DNA of 5,646 nt from Ferroglobus sp964463865. GTDB lineage: Archaea; Halobacteriota; Archaeoglobi; Archaeoglobales; Archaeoglobaceae. The notes under the pieces were generated by a model, which saw nothing but the letters and a program-made list of their open reading frames with translations, was not told where the DNA came from and made no database searches. This document shows, piece after piece, positions 1 to 5,639 of the stretch. Location: NCBI GenBank assembly GCA_964463865.1, contig CAYXDX010000087.1, positions 1 to 5,646 on the forward strand, written 5' to 3'. The position numbers and the translations under genes were made by a program. Each line of letters opens with the position of its first letter. Position 1 is the first letter of the stretch.

Positions 1-1806
1 ATTTGGTTTGAACCGCTTCCAGAAAGGAGTGTTTTGGAGAAATTCGTCGGCGGTAAAGGGTTGGGTCTGTGGTTTCTCTGGAATCTATTAAAGGACGGGG
101 TTAAACCATCTCCGTTCGATCCGGACACGCCGCTGATTTTCATGACCGGCCCTCTAACGGGACTGCACGTTCCGTGCGGAAACAACACCACGGCTGTCTC
201 AATAAACGGTGATACTGGCTATACAATTGGAGCATCTCACACGCACGGCTTTTTCGGTCCGAACATTAAAAGAGCCGGATTTGACGGAATAATCGTAACT
301 GGAAGAGCCGAAAGACCGGTTTACCTTAAGATCGTAGACAGAGAAGTCGAAATCGTCGACGCTTCGAATTACTGGGGCAAAGACACGCACGAGACTGAAG
401 ACCTCATAAAAAAGGAGTTAGGAGAAGAAAATGCGAGCGTAGCAGCCATAGGCCCGGCCGGAGAAAACGTTTGTTGCGGGGCCGGAATCTGGAACGACAA
501 GCACCACTCGTTTTCCCACTCGGGCATGGGAGCCATAATGGGCTCCAAGAAGCTCAAGGCCATTGCCGTTTACGGAACTGGCGAAATTAAAGTTAAGGAC
601 GAGGAGAGGTTGAAAGAAGTTGCGGAGAGGTGGAGGGAAAACCTCTGGAAGAGCGATGTAGTTAACGCGCTCGCGAAAGGCGGTTTACCGAGATCCGAGT
701 ATAGATACACGAAAGAAAGCTACCTGCTGTCCGCTAAGAACTTCCTCGACGTCAGCCCGGAAGAGTTTGCTGTCGGAATGTCCAAGTTCAGATATACCCC
801 GAAGGGGTGCTTCGCTTGTCCCATTGCGTGCTCTTACGAAGTAGAGATAACCGAGGGGCAGTATAAAGGCTTCGTAGCGACGCCGGCTGGTGGGGGCGAG
901 AATCTCGAGGGTGTATCTTCGCTGCTCGGAATCTACGATCCAGGGGCAACCTTTTACCTCATCGAACTCGCTGACAGACTGGGATTCGAGACGAGCACGA
1001 TAGGGTCCACTATCGCCATGCTGATCGAGGCTTACGAGAGGGGTATGGTTTCCAAGGAGGAACTCGACGGGCTGGAACTTCGCTGGGGCGACCCAAAGCT
1101 CGTGGAGGAGCTCATGAGGAGGGCCGCAAAGAAAGAGGGTTTCGTCGGTTATCTGCTATCTCTCGGTCCGAAGAGGGCTGCTGAGGCTATAGGCGCGGAG
1201 GACATCGTAGTTCATGTGAAGGGGACCGGGATAAACCTGCACGATTGGAGGGTTACCTGGGCGATACTGCTCGGACAACTGATAGGTGGAGGTTACAGCT
1301 GGCCTGCTCCAGGCGTTGATGCGTGGGCCACCGAGCCGGACTTGGGTTACAGTGAATATCAAAATCCGTTCGACTGGAGGCTTAAGCCGAAAGCGGTGAG
1401 AGATACTCAGCTGAAGAAGAACTGGGTCGACAGCATAGGCATCTGCTGGTTCGCAGACTGGGGCGTCCCCGGTGCGCTCGAGTTCGAAGCTGAAGCTGTC
1501 GCAGCCGCGACGGGCTTTGATGTGACAAAGGAGAGCGCGCTCGAAGTGGGAGAGAGGGTAGTGAACTTGGAAAGAATCCTGAACGTCAAACTCGGTCTCA
1601 GACCCGAGGATGACGTCGAAGATGTTGGTCCGCGCTTTCTGGAGCCACCTCCAAAGGGACTGGGCAAAGGTAAGGATGTAAGAAAGCACGTTAAGTGGAT
1701 GGTAAGCGAATACTACAGGCTGATGGGCTGGGACGAGAAAACGGGCATGCCTTTCAAGGCCACGCTCGAAAGACTTGGCATCGTTGACCTCGTTTTTCAA
1801 TTTTAA
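1..1806 (+). CDS. Aldehyde:ferredoxin oxidoreductase family protein, 5' end cut by window
   Basis: This is a tungsten (or molybdenum) bis-pterin oxidoreductase of the AOR family, a cytoplasmic enzyme type that oxidises aldehydes or related compounds with ferredoxin as usual partner. The frame is open from base 1 (601 codons before the stop), and the residues before the TTG at 34 (IWFEPLPERSV) already resemble the family, so that TTG is not the start and roughly 10-20 residues are missing. Counting from TTG 34 as residue 1, the glycine-rich VGGKGLG (5-11) fits the pterin-binding N-terminus. CFACPIAC (Cys259, Cys262, Cys266) plus Cys471 in DSIGIC gives the four [4Fe-4S] ligands, and MGSKKLKAIAV (169-179) is a family hallmark. 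The segment GGGYSWPAPGVD (418-429) lacks the His-containing motif of classical aldehyde enzymes, and HTHGFFGP (70-77) recalls BamB-like members, so the substrate is open. It converges with the ATPase gene and shares no operon visible here. Confidence 0.93.
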   Translation: MWFEPLPERSVLEKFVGGKGLGLWFLWNLLKDGVKPSPFDPDTPLIFMTGPLTGLHVPCGNNTTAVSINGDTGYTIGASHTHGFFGPNIKRAGFDGIIVTGRAERPVYLKIVDREVEIVDASNYWGKDTHETEDLIKKELGEENASVAAIGPAGENVCCGAGIWNDKHHSFSHSGMGAIMGSKKLKAIAVYGTGEIKVKDEERLKEVAERWRENLWKSDVVNALAKGGLPRSEYRYTKESYLLSAKNFLDVSPEEFAVGMSKFRYTPKGCFACPIACSYEVEITEGQYKGFVATPAGGGENLEGVSSLLGIYDPGATFYLIELADRLGFETSTIGSTIAMLIEAYERGMVSKEELDGLELRWGDPKLVEELMRRAAKKEGFVGYLLSLGPKRAAEAIGAEDIVVHVKGTGINLHDWRVTWAILLGQLIGGGYSWPAPGVDAWATEPDLGYSEYQNPFDWRLKPKAVRDTQLKKNWVDSIGICWFADWGVPGALEFEAEAVAAATGFDVTKESALEVGERVVNLERILNVKLGLRPEDDVEDVGPRFLEPPPKGLGKGKDVRKHVKWMVSEYYRLMGWDEKTGMPFKATLERLGIVDLVFQF

Positions 1807-1823
1807 ATTTTTTATAAAAATTT
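1805..1823. terminator. AT-only inverted repeat and T-tracts between convergent genes
   Basis: Only 16 bases separate the stop codons of the oxidoreductase and the ATPase. They lie in a perfect 8-bp inverted repeat, AAATTTTT then TAT then AAAAATTT, which begins inside the TAA of the first gene and ends at the TAA of the second. T-runs are present on both strands (the plus strand also has TTTTT at about 1795 and TTTT at 1801-1804). Archaeal transcription commonly ends at oligo-T tracts, so this is probably a shared bidirectional terminator. An all-A/T stem is weak at high growth temperature, so the T-tracts rather than the hairpin are probably what matters. Confidence 0.55.
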
Positions 1824-3871
1824 TATTTTAACAACCTCATCGCGTTTAGCACCGCTATCAAGGTCACTCCGACGTCTGCGAAAACGGCCTCCCACATCGT
1901 GGCCATTCCGAGCGTTCCGAGGGCTATGAAGAACCCCTTTACGGCCAAAGCAAATATTACGTTCTCCCAGACGATCCTCTGAGTCCTCTTCGAGAGCTTA
2001 ATGCTCTTGGGAACTTTCGACGGCTTGTCATCCATCACCACGACATCGGCTATTTCAATAGCGGCCTCGCTCCCCAAAGCGCCCATAGCTATTCCGACAT
2101 CGGCTCTCGCAATCACCGGAGCGTCGTTTATACCATCTCCGACGAACGCCACCTTTTCACCGTCTCTCTCCTTTATCCTCTCTATAACCTCGACCTTCTG
2201 CTGCGGTAGAAGTTCGGCGTAGAATTCCTCTATGCCGAGCTGTGCCGCAATTCTCTCTGCCACGTCCCTGTTGTCTCCGGTAACCATGACAACCTTGCAG
2301 CCAAGACTCTTCAGCTCCTCTACCGCGGCTTTAGCGTCCTCCTTCGGCTCGTCCGAGATTATTATGTATCCAGCATATTTTCTATTCACAGCCACGTGAA
2401 CCACAGTCCCTTCGACGTCGCACGATTCGTGCTCTATTCCGAACTCGTGCATCAGGGCGTCGTTTCCGGCTATTATTTCTGCTCCGTTTACCTCTGCGAT
2501 TACGCCCCTACCCGGAATCTCTCTGAAGCTTTTCACGTCTGCTTTAACCTCTCCGTGCGCCTCCACTATACTTTTGGCTATCGGGTGGTTCGAGTGAGCT
2601 TCCGCTATTGCCGCGAATTTAAGAACATCGCTCTCTCCGAAACCGTTCTTTGCAACGACCCCAGAAACTTTGAACGAACCCTTAGTCAGCGTTCCGGTTT
2701 TGTCGAAGGCCACGACCTTCGTCGAAGATAGCGCGTCCACGAAGTTGGCACCCTTCACGAGAACCCCCATTTTCGCGACTTTTCCTATCGACGCGAAGTA
2801 ACTCAGCGGAACCGAAACCACCAGGGCGCACGGGCAGGATATGACGAGGAGGACGAGAGCACGGTAAATCCAAGGAGAAAACGGTTCGTTGAAGACGATC
2901 GGCGGTAGCGTGGCGATGCCTACGGCCATGGAGATTACCGCCGGAGTGTAGTATCTCGCGAACTTCGTTATGAACTTCTCAGCTCTCGCTTTCCTGCTGC
3001 TCGCCTCTTCAACGAGCCTCAGAATTTTGGATACCGTTGAATCGCTGAACGTTCTCGTAACTCTGACCGTTATCAGTCCACTCAGGTTTATCATACCCGA
3101 GAGGACTTCGTCTCCTTCCGCCACTTCTCTCGGCTTCGACTCGCCCGTCAGTGCCGACGTGTCCACGGCACTCCTGCCTTCGACGACGACGCCGTCGAGA
3201 GGAATCTTCTCTCCAGGCCTTACGACGATCAGGTCTCCTACCTTCACGTCTTCCGGTCTAATCCTCTTGACCTCGCCGTCGACCTTCAAGTTCGCAAAGG
3301 TCGGTTTAATTTCGAGTAAGGCCTTAATCGACCTCCTCGACTTGTTTACGGCCACGTCCTGCAAGAACTCTCCGACTCTGAAGAAGAGCATCACCGCCAC
3401 GGCTTCCGGAATTTCGTGAATCGCAAGTGCTCCGAGCGTTGCCACTGTCAGCAGGAAGTTTTCGTCGAAAACGACTTTCCTCCTGAGGTTCGCCACCGCC
3501 TTTTTGATTATCTTCCACCCTACGAGTAAGTAAGCGGTTAGCAGGACGACGTATTCAAGAGGAAACAGTGAGTGCAGCTGTTCGTTGAAGATCGTCCCGA
3601 GTAAAAACAGCAGTCCGGAGATTGCTATGATTTTTACCTCTTCCCTGTAGTCCTCGCCAACCTCTTCCTCCTCGACGCTTTCGACTTCGACCTCCGGTTC
3701 GACCCTCTTTATCGTTTCGATGACCTTGCTCATGTCGTCGGCATCTACCAGCAGCTCCGACGTTGCGAAGTTTACTGCCGCAAATTTTACCCCTTCCTGT
3801 TTTTTGAGCTCCTCCTCTATTTTTACGGCGCAGCTTGCGCAGTCCAGATTCTTCAGCCTGTATTTTTTCAC
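1823..3871 (-). CDS. Heavy-metal translocating P1B-2 ATPase (Zn2+/Cd2+/Pb2+ exporter, ZntA/CadA type)
   Basis: A 682-residue P-type ATPase that should sit in the cytoplasmic membrane and use ATP to export divalent soft metals. An N-terminal heavy-metal-associated domain carries the CxxC pair Cys11/Cys14 in DCASCA. About eight membrane segments follow (roughly 80-96, 104-122, two at 138-172, 309-330, 335-357, 636-656, 659-680). The actuator loop has TGES (242-245). The membrane metal site has CPC (346-348). The phosphorylation motif DKTGT is at Asp390. The His-Pro dipeptide of the nucleotide domain is 429-430, and the hinge motif GDGIND is 578-583. In the last helix, FADVGVT with Asp666 is the signature of Zn/Cd/Pb pumps, as opposed to copper pumps. 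The start is GTG, overlapping the TGA of the upstream regulator by 4 bases, with a good ribosome binding site, so the two genes are co-transcribed and probably translationally coupled. All catalytic motifs are intact. The exact metal cannot be told from sequence. Confidence 0.96.
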   Translation of the reverse strand: MKKYRLKNLDCASCAVKIEEELKKQEGVKFAAVNFATSELLVDADDMSKVIETIKRVEPEVEVESVEEEEVGEDYREEVKIIAISGLLFLLGTIFNEQLHSLFPLEYVVLLTAYLLVGWKIIKKAVANLRRKVVFDENFLLTVATLGALAIHEIPEAVAVMLFFRVGEFLQDVAVNKSRRSIKALLEIKPTFANLKVDGEVKRIRPEDVKVGDLIVVRPGEKIPLDGVVVEGRSAVDTSALTGESKPREVAEGDEVLSGMINLSGLITVRVTRTFSDSTVSKILRLVEEASSRKARAEKFITKFARYYTPAVISMAVGIATLPPIVFNEPFSPWIYRALVLLVISCPCALVVSVPLSYFASIGKVAKMGVLVKGANFVDALSSTKVVAFDKTGTLTKGSFKVSGVVAKNGFGESDVLKFAAIAEAHSNHPIAKSIVEAHGEVKADVKSFREIPGRGVIAEVNGAEIIAGNDALMHEFGIEHESCDVEGTVVHVAVNRKYAGYIIISDEPKEDAKAAVEELKSLGCKVVMVTGDNRDVAERIAAQLGIEEFYAELLPQQKVEVIERIKERDGEKVAFVGDGINDAPVIARADVGIAMGALGSEAAIEIADVVVMDDKPSKVPKSIKLSKRTQRIVWENVIFALAVKGFFIALGTLGMATMWEAVFADVGVTLIAVLNAMRLLK

Positions 3872-4230
3872 TTCCTCACCTCCCCGATGTGCTCCATTGC
3901 CGTTTTCAAAATCGCTTCAACGTGCTCGTCGTCGAGGGAGTAGTAGACGTTCCTGCCGGACCTCCGATACTTGACGATCTTCTTGTCCCTCAAAATTCTG
4001 AGCTGGTGAGATACGGCCGAGACCGACAGGCCGGTTATCGCCGAAAGGTCGCAGGTGCAGAGCTCGTGGAGAGATAGAGCTAAGAGTATCTTGATCCTCG
4101 TCGAGTCCGCGAAAGCTTCGAGAAACTCCGCGAGTTCGACGATCTGATCATCGTCCGGCAGCTCGGCAACTACCTTTTCGACGTTTTCGCTGCTGCTCAA
4201 ACTCTTGCAGGTCGGCACGTTTTTGACCAT
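3868..4230 (-). CDS. ArsR/SmtB/CadC-family metal-sensing repressor
   Basis: A 120-residue winged-helix repressor, close to the usual size of CadC/SmtB (about 120 residues). The core FADSTRIKILLAL (40-52) starts the fold. ELCTCDL (56-62) is the recognised metal motif preceding the DNA-reading helix, and SVSAVSHQLRILRD (69-82) is the recognition helix. NVYYSL (94-99) belongs to the wing. Two metal sites can be read: the alpha-3N type (Cys58, Cys60, Asp61, with Cys8 from the N-terminal arm) and the alpha-5 type (Asp101, His103, His114, Glu117, with the SmtB spacing of 2, 11 and 3). By family knowledge, apo-protein binds DNA and metal releases it. I chose ATG 4230, not the TTG at 4311, because a TATA box and a palindromic operator occupy the extra 27 codons. 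It lies directly upstream of the ATPase with a 4-base overlap, so it should control that pump and itself. Which metal it senses is unknown. Confidence 0.94.
   Translation of the reverse strand: MVKNVPTCKSLSSSENVEKVVAELPDDDQIVELAEFLEAFADSTRIKILLALSLHELCTCDLSAITGLSVSAVSHQLRILRDKKIVKYRRSGRNVYYSLDDEHVEAILKTAMEHIGEVRK
3876..3882 (-). promoter_or_regulatory. Ribosome binding site of the ATPase, inside the regulator gene
   Basis: On the minus strand GAGGTGA lies 4 bases before the GTG at 3871, inside the last codons of the regulator gene. It matches the anti-Shine-Dalgarno end of archaeal 16S rRNA and supports the GTG start and translation coupled to the regulator. Confidence 0.7.
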
Positions 4231-4231
4231 A

Positions 4232-4249
4232 TTTGAGCAATTGTTCAAA
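4232..4249. promoter_or_regulatory. Palindromic operator for the ArsR/CadC-type repressor
   Basis: TTTGAGCAATTGTTCAAA is an 18-bp imperfect palindrome centred on CAATTG, with one mismatched pair (4237/4244). The TGA-C/TG-TCA core resembles the operators of SmtB/CadC-family repressors. It begins 2 bases upstream of the regulator's ATG and ends 4 bases before the TATA box, so bound repressor would cover the transcription start. That it is this repressor's site is inferred from position and family. Confidence 0.8.
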
Positions 4250-4251
4250 CG

Positions 4252-4270
4252 TGATATATAAAGTTTTTCG
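4252..4270 (-). promoter_or_regulatory. BRE/TATA promoter of the metal-efflux operon
   Basis: Reading the minus strand, a purine-rich BRE-like CGAAAAAC (4270-4263) is followed by the TATA box TTTATATAT (4262-4254). The box centre is about 28 bases from the ATG at 4230. Archaeal transcription starts about 25-27 bases below the box centre, so the mRNA should begin at or within a few bases of the ATG. That makes a leaderless transcript. No Shine-Dalgarno sequence is visible before this ATG, in agreement. Confidence 0.8.
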
Positions 4271-4355
4271 AGAGGCTTAGAAAAATTGCCAAAAGCCATC
4301 TTTCCGGGCAAAGCTTAATTACGTTCGGATCAAGAACGAACGCCGGGACTCGACT

Positions 4356-4598
4356 TTGGAGTTGCAGATCTTCAAAAAGAAGCTCAAACTTGCAGCAACT
4401 GGCTTAATCGTTTGGTTCTGCTTTTCAATCCTCCTGACGATTTTTCTGCGCCTGAGCACTTCGACGTTCGTTTTGACCTTTGCGCTGATATCTCTGCTGC
4501 CCGGCTTCAGCACCGTTTTCCGAACCTTTGGAGTGGGTAATTCCGATTTTGACTCTATACTACTTCTGGAGGGTGAAACGGTTGGAGAGGTGCAGTAA
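4356..4598 (+). CDS. Possible small two-helix membrane protein, unrecognised
   Basis: I do not recognise this 80-residue frame. It has a Lys-rich start (KKKLK, 7-11), then two strongly hydrophobic stretches (about 13-31 and 36-52) and an acidic tail, which would suit a small membrane protein with its N-terminus inside. Evidence against it being an intact gene: it needs a TTG start, there is no Shine-Dalgarno sequence, and only a weak TATA-like CTTAATTA lies at 4314-4321. Its arginine codons are CGC and CGA, while the neighbouring intact genes mostly use AGA/AGG. The other strand in the same place reads only as a low-complexity Ser/Lys/Arg frame. Directly after its stop, another frame continues with protein-like sequence (see 4577-4762), so it may be the first part of a broken longer gene. 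Confidence 0.35.
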   Translation: MELQIFKKKLKLAATGLIVWFCFSILLTIFLRLSTSTFVLTFALISLLPGFSTVFRTFGVGNSDFDSILLLEGETVGEVQ

Positions 4599-4762
4599 TC
4601 AAGCGTCTCGAGCAACTGGTAGAAAATAAATCAAGAATATTTTTGGTATTGAGGCGTAACGCGAAGTTCCGACAGCTCTTGAACTTCGCAGGTCTCGGCA
4701 ATGTTCAAAACGTAAAAGGAGGTAGTCAGAACTCGAAGTGCGCTCTCGTACATTCTGGTTAA
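4577..4762 (+). other. Open frame lacking a good start, possible frameshifted continuation of 4356-4598
   Basis: Sixty-one sense codons run between two stops in a different frame from the preceding membrane-like reading. The translation has an amphipathic, Lys/Arg/Leu-rich part (AVIKRLEQLVENKSRIFLVL) and then FRQLLNFAGLGNVQ, which looks more like protein than noise. It has no ATG or GTG start. A single-base indel around 4583-4592 would join GETVG of the first frame to AVIKRLEQL here. The end (KGGSQNSKCALVHSG) looks non-coding. No family recognised. A 72-codon frame on the minus strand (4631-4849) overlaps it, and I cannot exclude that one either. Confidence 0.25.
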
Positions 4763-4845
4763 GATTACAATGAGCGGTGAACAGTAGACAAAATTTCTGG
4801 CTCTAAATGTGACTTCATAAATCGCAAAAGGGATTAAAGCTGCAA

Positions 4846-5107
4846 GCATCCGAATCCGAACTTTATCCGGAGCTCCTTTGTCTTTTTAGTCGAGCAATAG
4901 ACGAGTACGTCAAAAAGCTGAAGCTTTCACGAGGGCGGAGCGAGAGTCTTCTTAGCTAAGAGCTTATCCGCCCTAAACTCCGACGAGAGGGCGACTCTGA
5001 AGATAATTTACTCGATAAACGGAGAAGTCAGCTCGGGAGAAGTCTACAAGATTCTGAAAGCGGAAGTGAACATGAGCTACACGAGGTTCTACGAGATAAT
5101 CAACAAG
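4846..5107 (+). pseudogene. Decayed, truncated winged-helix protein gene (possibly the C-terminus of an Orc1/Cdc6-like or other AAA ATPase)
   Basis: A remnant spread over three frames. The first piece reads SELYPELLCLFSRAIDEYVKK and ends near the A-run at 4912-4916. The second frame continues AEAFTRAERESS and stops at TAG 4953-4955. The third reads LAKSLSALNSDERATLKIIY and then GEVSSGEVYKILKAEV and SYTRFYEIINK, ending abruptly near 5107. Read in order these make one smooth helical protein, so at least two small indels have occurred. The last 50 residues have the pattern of a winged-helix domain such as the one closing archaeal Orc1/Cdc6-type replication initiators; this is recalled by resemblance, not searched. 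No start, promoter or upstream ATPase motifs are present, so both ends are gone. After 5107 the sequence belongs to the oppositely oriented toxin-like remnant. Confidence 0.55.
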
Positions 5108-5220
5108 ACTCTCACTTTCAGTATCACGTTGTCGAAACTTTCGACTTTAACTCCTCCGACGATTTCGGACTTTTCGCAGGCTTCTAAGATCTCTTTCAGA
5201 AAAGCGGCTACTCCAACCAC
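5089..5220 (-). pseudogene. 3'-truncated toxin-like gene remnant (possible TumE/DUF6516-like partner)
   Basis: Starting at GTG 5220, which overlaps the reconstructed end of the antitoxin-like gene by 13 bases, this frame reads FLKEILEACEKSEIV, then GGVKVESFDNVILKVRV, and then only LLIIS before the stop at 5089. The pattern is like the beginning of small archaeal proteins of about 100-130 residues encoded next to this type of antitoxin; I believe these are DUF6516/TumE-like toxins, but that name is from memory. Only the first 37 or so residues look genuine. The last five residues are the complement of the YEIINK codons of the winged-helix remnant, so the rest of the gene was lost when the two sequences were joined. 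It cannot make a working toxin. Confidence 0.5.
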
Positions 5221-5505
5221 TTCAGAACCTCTTCGAGCTTCTTCTTCCTCGATATTAAACCTTCCCACTCCCAAAAGTCTTTTTCGACTTCGTAAGAGTG
5301 CTTATTTTCTACCCCCTTTTTCCCAGGCTTCTTTGAATTCCTCAAACGTCATTCCGTACTTTTCCTCGAACTTTCTTATTTCGCTCTCAATTTTTTCCAA
5401 CCTGTGCTCTACCGCGTCTTTGGAGATTTCTTTGACCGCCACGTTTAAGTCGGACGATCCGGTTATTTCGAGCAGAAGCTTCACGACGGAAGGTGATAAG
5501 ACCAT
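5208..5505 (-). pseudogene. Antitoxin-like small helical protein gene, split by a one-base frameshift
   Basis: The first 67 codons (ATG 5505 to TAA 5302) read a helical, charged protein with KIESEIRKFEEKYGMTFEEF at about 38-57, then EAWEKGGRK and the stop. Shifting by one base at the G-run/A-run (plus strand 5312-5321, CCCCC TTTTT) gives a continuation, NKHSYEVEKDFWEWEGL and then KLEEVLKWLE, ending at TAG 5208. The joined protein would be about 98 residues, the size and pattern I associate with small archaeal antitoxins that sit upstream of a DUF6516/TumE-like gene. Positions 5208-5505 span 298 bases, that is 3 x 99 + 1, matching one extra base. The start is supported by the ribosome binding site GGAAGTGAT and a TATA box. 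It is either a decaying gene, a sequencing error in the homopolymer, or a programmed shift. The downstream toxin is also broken, which favours decay. The 67-residue form could still be expressed. Confidence 0.7.
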
Positions 5506-5508
5506 AAT

Positions 5509-5540
5509 ATCACTTCCGCTAAGACTCTTATAAAACCTTT
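5509..5540 (-). promoter_or_regulatory. Promoter and ribosome binding site of the antitoxin-like gene
   Basis: On the minus strand a BRE-like GAGAAAG (about 5543-5537) precedes the TATA box GTTTTATAAG (5536-5527), whose centre is about 26 bases before the ATG at 5505. A Shine-Dalgarno-like GGAAGTGAT (5517-5509) differs by one base from the ideal GGAGGTGAT, with its GGAAG 7 bases from the ATG. The two signals compete: the TATA spacing predicts a start almost at the ATG, which would leave the ribosome site out of the mRNA, so the real transcription start may lie slightly upstream or another promoter may exist. Confidence 0.5.
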
Positions 5541-5620
5541 CTCTCAGCCTCTCACGCTCTTCGCAAATTCGAACCGTATGTTTGGACTCTCCTATCGATC
5601 CCGAGCATGAGAAAAATAGC

Positions 5621-5639
5621 CGAGAAAAAGTTTATATCT
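5621..5639 (+). promoter_or_regulatory. BRE/TATA promoter reading out of the window
   Basis: CGAGAAAAAGTTTATATCT has a purine-rich BRE-like GAGAAAAA followed by the TATA box GTTTATAT on the plus strand. It is nearly the same as the metal operon's promoter elements (CGAAAAAC then TTTATATAT). The expected transcription start is about 5660, beyond the window, so it should drive a plus-strand gene not seen here, divergent from the antitoxin-like gene. Confidence 0.6.

Noticed and set aside
1156..1800. 214-codon minus-strand frame inside the oxidoreductase gene
   Set aside because: Antisense shadow of a gene with intact family motifs. Such long shadows are common in GC-biased codon sets.
4231..4311. 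N-terminal extension of the ArsR-type regulator from TTG 4311
   Set aside because: It covers the TATA box and operator, adds no family-like sequence, and gives an unusually long protein.
4322..4338. Small hairpin CGTTC-7 bases-GAACG
   Set aside because: Five-bp stem only, no T-tract and no positional meaning, so it is expected by chance.
4319..4615. 98-codon minus-strand frame
   Set aside because: Ser/Lys/Arg-rich translation with no fold-like pattern, antisense to a more protein-like plus-strand reading, and no promoter or ribosome site.
4631..4885. Minus-strand frame (ATG at 4849, open back to about 4885) with some hydrophobic character
   Set aside because: No ribosome site or promoter, mixed charged and hydrophobic residues without clear helices, and it overlaps plus-strand remnants. 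Kept only as an alternative, not called.
5066..5533. Long plus-strand frame of 155 codons
   Set aside because: Only its first dozen or so codons belong to the winged-helix remnant. The rest is Ser/Thr/Leu-rich antisense of the toxin and antitoxin-like genes.
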